From contig DAHG01000048.1 of NCBI GenBank assembly GCA_002495885.1, positions 1 through 12,601 on the forward strand: a DNA stretch of 12,601 bases, in the 5' to 3' direction. A program made the translations under genes and the position numbers. Position 1 is the stretch's first letter. Every line of letters starts with the position of its first letter. The notes under the pieces are model-generated. The model was not told where the DNA came from. It did not search any database and saw nothing but the letters and a program-made list of their open reading frames with translations. This DNA comes from Methanocellaceae archaeon UBA148 (GTDB taxonomy: Archaea > Halobacteriota > UBA148). Positions 1 to 5,760 of the stretch are shown here, in pieces.

Positions 1-18
1 CGAATAGCTCTGCTGCTA
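1..18. repeat. Terminal direct repeat, left copy
   Basis: The bases CGAATAGCTCTGCTGCTA are identical to 12584-12601. With the gene that reads through the join, this marks a circular (or circularly permuted) molecule of about 12,583 bases. Confidence 0.9.
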
Positions 19-277
19 TCTGTTTGGCTCTCTTGGGGACGGCAGCTATGGGTTCTTTTGTGATGGGCGGCTCTTGCTGTTGATTTTCTTGCTCAGGGGC
101 CAAAAGGCAGGTAGTGGACCCATGCATAATTCTATATATGTGGGCCTGCAGGATTTGAGCACCTTCGGGGCTCCTGTAGCCCTTTTCAGTGAGCTGCTTA
201 GCTGCTCCACTTTGCCCAAAACTTTTGACATAAGAGTTAACGAGTTCTTGAGTATCTGCCAAAGTCATTTTTTGCAT
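1..277 (-). CDS. Helix-turn-helix protein, N-terminal part (gene crosses the contig junction)
   Basis: Reading from ATG at 277 toward base 1, the frame stays open and continues at 12583 down to a TAA at 12255, giving 201 residues; this piece encodes about residues 1-92. Residues 11-52 (SFGQSGAAKQLTEKGYRSPE and following) resemble the helix-turn-helix of serine-recombinase-type and related proteins, where a 'G-x-S...IA..L...GY.(T/S)P.G' pattern precedes a recognition helix. Residues 60-80 are Gln/Glu/Pro rich, like a linker. A second ATG lies at 268. No Shine-Dalgarno is visible; a TTTATGCT element about 21 bases upstream suggests a leaderless transcript. A DNA-binding role is inferred; the family is not named. 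The 92-residue protein at 5311-5589 has a similar HTH. Confidence 0.7.
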   Translation of the reverse strand, partial: MQKMTLADTQELVNSYVKSFGQSGAAKQLTEKGYRSPEGAQILQAHIYRIMHGSTTCLLAPEQENQQQEPPITKEPIAAVPKRAKQIAAELF

Positions 278-297
278 AAATTTGAAATAAACGCTTA

Positions 298-309
298 GCA
301 TAAATGCTT
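298..309. promoter_or_regulatory. Inverted repeat over the presumed promoter of the junction gene
   Basis: AGCAT-AA-ATGCT is a perfect inverted repeat 21-32 bases upstream of the ATG at 277, overlapping the TTTATGCT element that is the best TATA candidate for that gene. A repressor bound here would block transcription. A further pair GCTATA/TATAGC (327-332 and 339-344) lies just upstream. Confidence 0.4.
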
Positions 310-842
310 TTTCTGCATATAGCAACGCTATAACTTGCTATAGCTTGTTTGTATTTTCTGGAAAATTTTTCAAAAAAATTTGGGGATAGGCCTATATGAT
401 AGTAGATATGCTTATTTTTATAAATATCATCAGAATACTTAAAGATATATGATAAAAATATAGAGCTTATAATATGAGTATTTATATAGTATTGTCTATT
501 TTTCAAAGATATATGTGGAATTTCAGCATGCCACAGGACTCCCTCCTCCGCCAGGGTGCCCTACTTGAAAATAACCCCTCCCGGTGCTGGTATTTCGATT
601 CGTGCCGTCTACTGCTGTCGAATATACCGGCTCGCGATCTATTTTGCCGCCCTGGTCACTACGTGCAAGTCGCATTCTACCAGGAGCATGAACTACATCG
701 CTTATAACCTTCGATATTTTTATAAAGGTACTTCCAGCTCGATAACCATAGGTGTACGCGATGGGAAATAGGTTTGTAAGAATCGCTATCAGGAACCGGA
801 GGTGATCGCTATCAAGGAGTCGATCAAGTGCGGTTGTATGCG

Positions 843-861
843 ATTCCATATACTATGGAAT
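843..861. promoter_or_regulatory. Perfect inverted repeat ATTCCATA-TAC-TATGGAAT
   Basis: Two 8-base arms with a 3-base centre, in an otherwise featureless stretch. The form is that of an operator for a dimeric repressor. It overlaps the ATG of the doubtful minus-strand frame 523-849. No partner protein can be assigned. Confidence 0.35.
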
Positions 862-1419
862 GGGTTGTTTGCCAGAATGACTTTTGAGGGCTGTTGAACG
901 CTGGATGCGAAGTTCTATATTTTGCTATGTGCAACTTGCAGAGTTTGGGGCCCGATTGCGATCAGATAGAAAAATGTGGCTGCTGATGGTGAATGGGGCC
1001 CTGGGATGGAGATGGATGGAGAATTTAAGAGGCGGGATGAGGCATGAGCCGTACTTAAAATACTGTTTTTATGGATCTATTCTTATTAATTTATTTTTAA
1101 CTACCCACCCGATAAAAATAGTTTTGACTCAGATAGTACGAACTTACTACCGACTTTCATGTTTTGCTGTCGCCTGCGTGCGTTTAAATTTTGTAGAAAA
1201 TAACTAAAAATTAATGTACTATAGTACAAAACAGTTCGTCTGCTGTGTATTAATTCTTGATGAATATTTAGATCTCAATGAGCACTCGCTCTTTCTATAG
1301 ACTTTTTCGAAACACCATCCTACCTAAACGCTGTTGATCTGCAAAGCATCTATAAGTCTTCTTTTCCAGTAATATCGCATATTAAGAGTTATTTTCCAAT
1401 TCTAAGCCTTTATAGAGGA

Positions 1420-1448
1420 GCCGGGGATAGGCAAAATCTATCCCCGGC
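1420..1448. repeat. GCCGGGGATAG hairpin, copy 1 (inverted orientation)
   Basis: Stem GCCGGGGATAG / CTATCCCCGGC (11 pairs) with loop GCAAAAT, followed on the plus strand by a T-run (1451-1456). It could terminate plus-strand transcription. It is the reverse-complement form of copies 1661-1687 and 1774-1804. Confidence 0.8.
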
Positions 1449-1487
1449 ACTTTTTTAGAGTCTCCTGATATCATTTTTCATGATTCA

Positions 1488-1517
1488 ACCGGGGGTAAAA
1501 GCCTTTTTATCCCTGGT
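1488..1517. repeat. Imperfect ACCGGGGGTAAAA hairpin
   Basis: ACCGGGGGTAAAA pairs imperfectly with TTTTTATCCCTGGT at the centre of the large inverted repeat. It resembles the other GGGGATAG hairpins but has diverged. A small perfect hairpin follows, ATTTTTC-GTAA-GAAAAAT (1549-1566). Confidence 0.55.
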
Positions 1518-1660
1518 TTCAAAATCATTTCTAAAAAAGGTGTCTATGATTTTTCGTAAGAAAAATAATACTTTTTTTTATTAGCTTTTCTAAAGGATGC
1601 CAGGATATAGTTTACCACCGGAAAAAACGAAAAACCAATAGCATCAGACCTCAATTTTTA

Positions 1661-1687
1661 CCGGGGATAGATTTTTGCTATCCCCGG
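1661..1687. repeat. CCGGGGATAG hairpin, copy 2
   Basis: Stem CCGGGGATAG / CTATCCCCGG (10 pairs) with loop ATTTTTG. It forms the inner end of the right arm of the large inverted repeat. Confidence 0.8.
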
Positions 1688-1773
1688 CTCCTCTATAAAG
1701 GCTTAGAATTGGAAAATAACTCTTAATACGCGATATTATGGGAAAAAGAAGGCTTATAGACCACCGTAAAATC

Positions 1774-1804
1774 TTACCGGGAATAGATTTTGCTATCCCG
1801 GTAA
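1774..1804 (-). terminator. Hairpin directly after the helicase gene (copy 3 of the GGGATAG hairpin)
   Basis: TTACCGGG pairs with CCCGGTAA, then after one unpaired A, ATAG pairs with CTAT around loop ATTTTG. On the minus strand it starts 3 bases after the helicase stop codon and is followed by a short T-run, so it likely ends that transcript. Its close likeness to the hairpins inside the inverted repeat suggests a shared origin or a shared binding protein. Confidence 0.65.
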
Positions 1805-1807
1805 TCT

Positions 1808-3790
1808 TTATGCTTTGACAATTCGATATGCGAAAGCATTTTTACTTTGATCTTTCTCACGAATAAGCTTCATGCCGTTTGCGATTTCACCGTAAGCAAG
1901 ACCTTGAAGGACTTTGCCTAAAGCATTGGCGTTATCGCTGTCTAGAGCTTTAAGAACGTTAATGGGCAACGCTGTATTATCTCGTGCTCCTTTAAGCAAG
2001 TCATAAATTTCCCTGGCAACCATAGTTTTAGACTTGCCTTCGCCTATTTCCTCCGCCAACAAAATGAACATCTCAGTTAGCGCATATCTGTCAGGATCAG
2101 CGTCTTGATAGAACGCTGAAAGGTTGCCCAAAAAGTTCTTTATCCCTACGAAACCCAAGATATTACCAATAACGTAGCTCCATTCTTCAAATTTGCCTAA
2201 ATTCGGTCCCCTGTACATCTCTGGGTTCCCGGCTTCATTCCAGCCCGAAGCCATAGATAAAATATCTCTTATAAGCTCCGTTTGATGATCGAGGACCCAT
2301 TTGTCAATAGCGTCGCCCTTTGCTGCATCATGTCTAAAATTGCCAGCTCTAAGCCATGGTTCCTCTACCCGAGCATCGAGAGTTATAGGGCAAACCCGTC
2401 TCTTCATATCGGTATTTGCCGTGATATCTCCCTTATTCCCGGTAATGACCACAGTTGCCACATTCGGATAACCGCTTATGCTCTGAGTGAAAAAGGCTCG
2501 TTGAGTCTTATCCTTAGATGTCATAAAACTTTCAAGGGCTTTGCTGTTAAGTTTGCGCCGCACGTTATCAAAGAATATCAAGGGGGAGCCATCCCTTGCA
2601 TAGCTAAATAAGGTCTTTTCAAGTTCGCCTTCATCGTCCGGCATGGTCCCTATGAAACGTTCTACGTCTTGCCCAAAAGCAATCTTCATGAGCGAAGTGG
2701 CCAATAGGGTTGTACCCGTCCCTGCAGCGCTCTGCCTCATCAGAAGGAAAGCCGGAGCAGTCTCGATTGTAGGGCGTAGGAATGGAGTCATTGCCATAGC
2801 AAGTGCGTTAGCCTGATCTGCCTCCGAAACAAAAGGCCAACCTAAGACCTGATCGTCCCCCATAAAAAGAACTTCGTCCATCAAATGACTTGCAGCTTCC
2901 TCAGGGTCCTTGAGCTTGAATGTCCGACTATTCGATATATAAACTTGGTATTCTTTGTTGTAGCCAATTGATCGATAGATACGGCCTTTGCTGTCAAAAA
3001 AAGGATGTCTAACGACGCTTCTCAAGTTCCTGAAACCAGGAAAAGATTGTTTCCTGAGGATATCTCCCACAATTCTTCTAGGCAGAGGCTTCTCTAAAAC
3101 AGATCCATGGTCTGTTATTTTGAGTTTCGCTATTTCCGCAGCAAGAGCATCTACAGTTAATGGGCTTATGCTATCGTTCGCTATCAGCACCAAGTCCGAA
3201 CCGCGCGTATAGATGCGGCCATGTAATGATTCGCCTCCGATTTTTAGTTGAGCTGCACCTAGCTGCTCAAAAATCTCTTCAGCCAAAACATGGTCAGGTT
3301 TAAGGAGAGGAAATGGGTGATAATTGATTTCAACACTTTCGTCCGAACAAGTAAGATATAAGTTTTTTAATATGCTATTTTCAAGATCAATAGCATCCGA
3401 ACTCTCTTCAAGCTCTTCTTGCATTAATGCAAATTCTAAGATAGGTCTCTCGACTCTTAATAAATGTCGCGCTTTTGCCATAGCTAAGGCGACTGCCTTA
3501 CCGTTAGCTATGTCTTCGGCGCTCTCTATGGGAAAATATCCCCATTTAACGCCCAAATCCCATAGCCTTAGACTTTCTTGCTTAATCTCTTCATTATCAG
3601 GTAAACCTGCAGCTCTCTCCAGAAAATCATCATACCATTTTTCATCGATCTGTCGGTAGTTATGCGCATTATAGTGCATTGCAGCGGGCGTGAGATCATT
3701 TTTGCTGACGTCTAAATAACCTTGCAGATCAGGTTTAAGAGGGGTATGTCTCAAGCTTTCCTTCTTCAAAAAAGATTGCACGTAAGTCAT
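1808..3790 (-). CDS. Primase-helicase type replication ATPase, Walker A lysine replaced by threonine
   Basis: A 660-residue protein, probably the replication protein of this element. ATG at 3790 is preferred over TTG at 3796 because GAGG lies 8 bases upstream. Residues ~260-345 (HPFFDSKGRIYRSIGYN, then a segment ending PFLRPTIETAPAFLL) and the ATPase core match phage/plasmid primase-helicases of the D5/DUF927-like kind. Walker A is at 354-361 (SAAGTGTT), with Thr360 (codon ACA) where these enzymes have the lysine of GxGK(T/S). Walker B LIFFDN is at 404-409, the sensor TGN at 450-452, and a likely arginine finger in DMKRR (461-465). Residues 536-556 (FEEWSYVIGNILGFVGIKNF) match the C-terminal segment of that family. 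I see no clear primase catalytic motif in the N-terminal 250 residues. Loss of the lysine would be expected to impair ATP hydrolysis, unless it is a sequencing error. Confidence 0.75.
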   Translation of the reverse strand: MTYVQSFLKKESLRHTPLKPDLQGYLDVSKNDLTPAAMHYNAHNYRQIDEKWYDDFLERAAGLPDNEEIKQESLRLWDLGVKWGYFPIESAEDIANGKAVALAMAKARHLLRVERPILEFALMQEELEESSDAIDLENSILKNLYLTCSDESVEINYHPFPLLKPDHVLAEEIFEQLGAAQLKIGGESLHGRIYTRGSDLVLIANDSISPLTVDALAAEIAKLKITDHGSVLEKPLPRRIVGDILRKQSFPGFRNLRSVVRHPFFDSKGRIYRSIGYNKEYQVYISNSRTFKLKDPEEAASHLMDEVLFMGDDQVLGWPFVSEADQANALAMAMTPFLRPTIETAPAFLLMRQSAAGTGTTLLATSLMKIAFGQDVERFIGTMPDDEGELEKTLFSYARDGSPLIFFDNVRRKLNSKALESFMTSKDKTQRAFFTQSISGYPNVATVVITGNKGDITANTDMKRRVCPITLDARVEEPWLRAGNFRHDAAKGDAIDKWVLDHQTELIRDILSMASGWNEAGNPEMYRGPNLGKFEEWSYVIGNILGFVGIKNFLGNLSAFYQDADPDRYALTEMFILLAEEIGEGKSKTMVAREIYDLLKGARDNTALPINVLKALDSDNANALGKVLQGLAYGEIANGMKLIREKDQSKNAFAYRIVKA

Positions 3791-3924
3791 AGGCAACGCC
3801 TCGCAGAAGTGACCGATAAAGATTTATTGTTGCAGCGCCAAACGATAGTCCTAGTCTGCTTAATTTGCCGGAGGGGCCTTACACCACGGACAATTAAGCC
3901 AATTATATTATTTTTTTGTTTCAT
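3787..3924 (-). CDS. Possible 45-residue basic leader protein before the helicase
   Basis: ATG at 3924 begins MKQKNNIIGLIVRGVRPLRQ and the frame ends in TGA overlapping the helicase ATG (ATGA), the spacing expected for translational coupling. A GAGG lies about 10-11 bases upstream. The product is strongly basic and has no recognised domain. Against it: an AT-rich TATA-like stretch (about 3900-3910) inside the frame could instead be the helicase promoter. Uncertain. Confidence 0.3.
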   Translation of the reverse strand: MKQKNNIIGLIVRGVRPLRQIKQTRTIVWRCNNKSLSVTSARRCL

Positions 3925-4042
3925 TTCGCATCAAACCTCTTATAGATACCTCCCTGTAGTTTTCATCCTCTCCAAAATGTTTATTTGCCAATTTGCCAGT
4001 TAAACAGCCTTCCAACAGCTTTTTAATCTGCAAATAAAGGCA

Positions 4043-4657
4043 TTACTTATGTCTATGCTTTTCCTTGTGATCTTCTTTCTCTAAAATCTCCATAACAGCA
4101 TGTTCCGAATGAAACTTCTTGAAAGCGGTTGCTAGCTTTTCGTCTTTGAAGTATCGCCCTTGTACCCCATCCCCCTTTAGGAATTCTATTTTTGTAATAT
4201 CGATATGTTCAGCCTCAATAAAGGATTGAACTATATCTTTGAAGGGCATGCCTTCGTGGTGAGCATCATACTGATCAAAGCCCAAGCCTATCTTTAGGAC
4301 GGATTTATCATCCTTTATGGCATTCCGGCATGCTGCAGAAAAGTCATTAAAGAGATTCGACTTGGTAAAGCACTTGATGTAGCTGAAATCGGTCTCGGTG
4401 CCATCTATGCGACGAATATAGAATGCCTTATCCCCACCGCAATTATAGTCTATGAAGATACTCTTTATTCCGACGCCTTCCTTCTCCTTCAGCTTCTCCG
4501 GACCACGAAGGGCAATAGCCGATTTTAAGAATGCTATTTCCCCATCGTTAACAAAATCCCCCGAGCTGTACTTATCGAGGATCGCCTTTGCATGGGCTCG
4601 TGCTGCAGTTAATGATGGGAATTCATGCCCGGAAAGGAATACCTTACGTTTAGGCAT
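4043..4657 (-). CDS. DUF3223 (DCL-like) domain protein
   Basis: A 204-residue protein. Residues 8-97 carry the DUF3223 pattern: an N-terminal 'F.S...A..HAKAIL.KY..GDFV.DGE.AFL' segment, then 'GVGI..IFIDY', then 'AFYIRRIDGTETDFSY.KC'. DUF3223 is related to the plant DCL domain, linked to plastid rRNA maturation and to the tail of plant Pol IV/V subunits; its role in prokaryotes is not established, though an RNA-related role is often supposed. Residues 98-204 (NDFSAACRNAIKDD...) follow the usual continuation of prokaryotic members, and the end is a basic, histidine-rich tail. ATG at 4657 is chosen because it overlaps the stop of the upstream gene by 8 bases (4650-4657) and has GGGG upstream; the frame stays open further upstream, but that would overlap the neighbour much more. 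Confidence 0.75.
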   Translation of the reverse strand: MPKRKVFLSGHEFPSLTAARAHAKAILDKYSSGDFVNDGEIAFLKSAIALRGPEKLKEKEGVGIKSIFIDYNCGGDKAFYIRRIDGTETDFSYIKCFTKSNLFNDFSAACRNAIKDDKSVLKIGLGFDQYDAHHEGMPFKDIVQSFIEAEHIDITKIEFLKGDGVQGRYFKDEKLATAFKKFHSEHAVMEILEKEDHKEKHRHK

Positions 4658-4895
4658 ATTTTGCCCCATCTTTGGCTGTTTTGCTGCTGGCAAACATAGC
4701 ACGTGCCCTCTCTGAGGGTTGAGGCGTGAATTCCCCGTTTTTCCACAGATTAAAACCGTGATGAAACATTTGGGCTGCAAGGTAGCTTATCGATAGTCCT
4801 TGCTCGCGCCCATAACTGCCAAGAGCTTCAAGCTCATGAACAGTTGGATAGAAATGAACACCTGGCGGGCGATGTCTTTTCTTTTTTTCTGTCAT
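4650..4895 (-). CDS. Small ribbon-helix-helix-like protein
   Basis: 81 residues. After a basic N-terminus (KKKRHRPPG) comes a pattern typical of ribbon-helix-helix DNA-binding proteins: a strand (GVHFYPT, 12-18), helix A (VHELEALGSYGREQ, 19-32) and, after GLS, helix B (ISYLAAQMFHHGFNLW, 36-51). The tail is polar. Such proteins bind as dimers and often regulate their own operon. It overlaps the DUF3223 gene by 8 bases, so the two are probably co-translated. No Shine-Dalgarno is seen; a TATA element sits 22 bases upstream, so the mRNA is probably leaderless. The RHH assignment is by pattern only. Confidence 0.65.
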   Translation of the reverse strand: MTEKKKRHRPPGVHFYPTVHELEALGSYGREQGLSISYLAAQMFHHGFNLWKNGEFTPQPSERARAMFASSKTAKDGAKYA

Positions 4896-4916
4896 GGTAT
4901 TCCATAGGCATACTAC

Positions 4917-4924
4917 TTATATAA
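4917..4924 (-). promoter_or_regulatory. TATA box for the RHH-DUF3223 pair
   Basis: TTATATAA, preceded on the minus strand by GAAGGC, lies 22 bases before the ATG at 4895. That is the archaeal TATA-to-start distance and predicts a transcript starting at or next to the start codon. The box is palindromic, so it could also be read rightward. Confidence 0.6.
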
Positions 4925-5062
4925 GCCTTCTGCTCATTATTCCCCCATAAGTAATCTTTAAGACGCTATAGCTTAGGTAATGAGGCATATCGAGGCATTT
5001 CAACCAAGTTTATTTGAGAGCCCGACAATTATATTTACCATCAAAATCTATATTTCGTCTGA

Positions 5063-5239
5063 ATGCCAGAATTTTGCCGCCGCACGATTTCAGCCGTTCA
5101 TCCAAGAGTTCTTTGCCCGATTTTGGAAGAGGGCGCTATCCTCCCTCCGGGCCTTTCCGATGAGCAGCGCTTATGCCTCACTCAAGGTAGGCTGGCAAAA
5201 GATTTTGCAATGGGAATAAAAATCGTAAAAGCTCCCTAA
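5063..5239 (+). CDS. Small 58-residue protein of unknown function
   Basis: ATG at 5063 to TAA at 5237. The product begins MPEFCRRTISAVHPRVLCPI and continues LEEGAILPPGLSDEQRLCLT, ending GRLAKDFAMGIKIVKAP, with three cysteines (5, 18, 38) and a histidine (13) that could bind metal. The composition is more protein-like than the overlapping longer frame at 4980-5219. No ribosome site is visible; an AT-rich TTATATTT lies about 26-33 bases upstream, compatible with leaderless expression. It is the only plus-strand gene between 1808 and 8034 that I find credible. No family recognised. Confidence 0.4.
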   Translation: MPEFCRRTISAVHPRVLCPILEEGAILPPGLSDEQRLCLTQGRLAKDFAMGIKIVKAP

Positions 5240-5255
5240 CTGTGAGGTAATCTAT

Positions 5256-5369
5256 TTGGAAAAATCAAAAGAAAATATTTTCGTTCTTCTCCTGCCAGAT
5301 CAAGAAGAATTCAATATTCTGGAAAATGACAAGAAATCTTTTGGGCAGATGGTCGGAATTGCTCCTTGA
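5256..5369 (+). CDS. Possible 37-residue protein, TTG start
   Basis: TTG at 5256 has GAGGT 7 bases upstream, a good ribosome site. The product starts MEKSKENIFVLLLPDQEEFN and ends in TGA at 5367. It follows the 58-residue gene by 16 bases, so the two could be one short operon, and it overlaps the 3' end of the minus-strand HTH gene by 59 bases in antisense. No domain recognised; the ribosome site is the only real support. Confidence 0.3.
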   Translation: MEKSKENIFVLLLPDQEEFNILENDKKSFGQMVGIAP

Positions 5370-5589
5370 AGTGCCCTATCGCAGGAAGTTCTCCCCTCCT
5401 CCTCAACTCTGCAATAAGTTTTAAGACGTGATGAGTTTGCCAGGATACAGTTGGCGAAGGCTTTTTGTACCCCAGTCTGTCAAGTTCGCTAGCTATTTTT
5501 TTGGCAGTTAAACCTGCTAGCTTCAGTTCCTTAACATCTAAAAGTATATTTTCAAGATCATTATGGTTTAATATCGACATTTCCACCAT
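5311..5589 (-). CDS. Small helix-turn-helix protein
   Basis: 92 residues from ATG at 5589 (alternatives: TTG 5592, ATG 5580). Residues ~17-55 (VKELKLAGLTAKKIASELDR, then LGYKKPSPTVSWQTHHVLKL) match the helix-turn-helix found in recombinase-like and related proteins: a helix, 'GLT...IA.EL..LGY..P', then W and a recognition helix. The same pattern occurs in the junction gene (residues 11-52), so the element carries two proteins of this kind. No catalytic domain is attached, so it is probably a regulator. A TATA box sits about 25 bases before the start (leaderless), with a palindrome directly upstream of it, suggesting self-regulation. Confidence 0.6.
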   Translation of the reverse strand: MVEMSILNHNDLENILLDVKELKLAGLTAKKIASELDRLGYKKPSPTVSWQTHHVLKLIAELRRRGELPAIGHFKEQFRPSAQKISCHFPEY

Positions 5590-5613
5590 CAACTGAAGGT
5601 ATTGAGCGCAAAT

Positions 5614-5634
5614 TATTTAAATTACAACGTTGTA
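5614..5634 (-). promoter_or_regulatory. TATA box with adjacent perfect 12-base palindrome
   Basis: On the minus strand TTTAAATA (5621-5614) is centred 25 bases before 5592, predicting transcription from the start codon of the HTH gene. Immediately upstream is the perfect palindrome TACAACGTTGTA (5623-5634), which covers the BRE position. Binding there would compete with TFB/TBP, so it is a likely operator. Confidence 0.5.
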
Positions 5635-5709
5635 CATTGCTTGAAGATTTTCCGAGGTCTTCAAGGTTATTACTTGGAGAGCGCGAGGGACAAGACGCCC
5701 TGCCTCTCC

Positions 5710-5745
5710 AAAAAAATGGGGGGTCTTCGAGATTTCTGCCCCCCA
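5710..5745 (-). terminator. Intrinsic-type terminator after the hub gene
   Basis: On the minus strand TGGGGGG (5745-5739) pairs with CCCCCCA (5723-5717) and is followed by seven Ts (5716-5710). It begins 16 bases after the hub gene stop codon and separates that gene from the HTH gene downstream. Confidence 0.8.
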
Positions 5746-5760
5746 CCTCTATTCAAAATT

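Larger units (their letters stand above)
278..1348. other. Long intergenic region, AT-rich block and palindromes, no convincing gene
   Basis: About 1.07 kb without a gene I can defend. 300-520 is very AT-rich and contains the palindrome ATAGGCCTAT (386-395) preceded by GGGG, which echoes the GGGGATAG hairpins further right. 530-1060 has more G+C, and several frames are open at once: 523-849 minus (108 codons, one hydrophobic stretch, unusually many CGA codons) and 884-1207 plus (107 codons, TTG start). None shows a recognisable domain or ribosome site. ATCGCTATCA is repeated at 782-791 and 805-814. With the inverted repeat at 1349-1760 this makes a 1.5-kb non-coding zone, 12% of the molecule, and a plausible replication origin zone. 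Confidence 0.5.
1349..1760. repeat. Large inverted repeat, ~100-base arms around a 213-base spacer
   Basis: Left arm 1349-1447 is the near-perfect reverse complement of right arm 1661-1760. The core (CTCCTCTATAAAGGCTTAGA and the following GGAAAATAACTCTTAATA) is identical over more than 45 bases; the outer ends differ at a handful of positions. The inner end of each arm is itself a hairpin. The whole could extrude as a ~400-base cruciform or give a long double-stranded RNA. It lies downstream of the helicase gene, which ends at 1808 on the minus strand. Possible roles are a replication origin, or a foldback (MITE-like) element; I see no target-site duplication at the edges, which argues against a recent insertion. 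Confidence 0.85.

Noticed and set aside
523..849. Minus-strand 108-codon frame, with a hydrophobic stretch and a GGGG-rich end
   Set aside because: No ribosome site, no recognised domain, unusual CGA codon use, and both strands are open here at once; kept only as part of the intergenic description.
927..986. 19-residue cysteine-rich peptide frame (MCNLQSLGPDCDQIEKCGC)
   Set aside because: Very short and without a ribosome site; the cysteines could be chance.
884..1207. Plus-strand 107-codon frame with TTG start
   Set aside because: No ribosome site and the second half is an AT-rich hydrophobic read-through with no protein-like pattern.
1349..1760. Inverted repeat as a recent MITE insertion
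   Set aside because: The bases flanking the two outer ends do not show a target-site duplication; not excluded for an old insertion.
2030..2050. GEGKS in the helicase (residues 583-587) as a replacement P-loop
   Set aside because: It lacks the Gly/Ala five residues before GK and sits in the C-terminal helical segment, far from the Walker B and sensor motifs.
4980..5219. Plus-strand 79-codon frame
   Set aside because: Overlaps the better 58-codon frame at 5063-5239 in another phase and has an unlikely composition.
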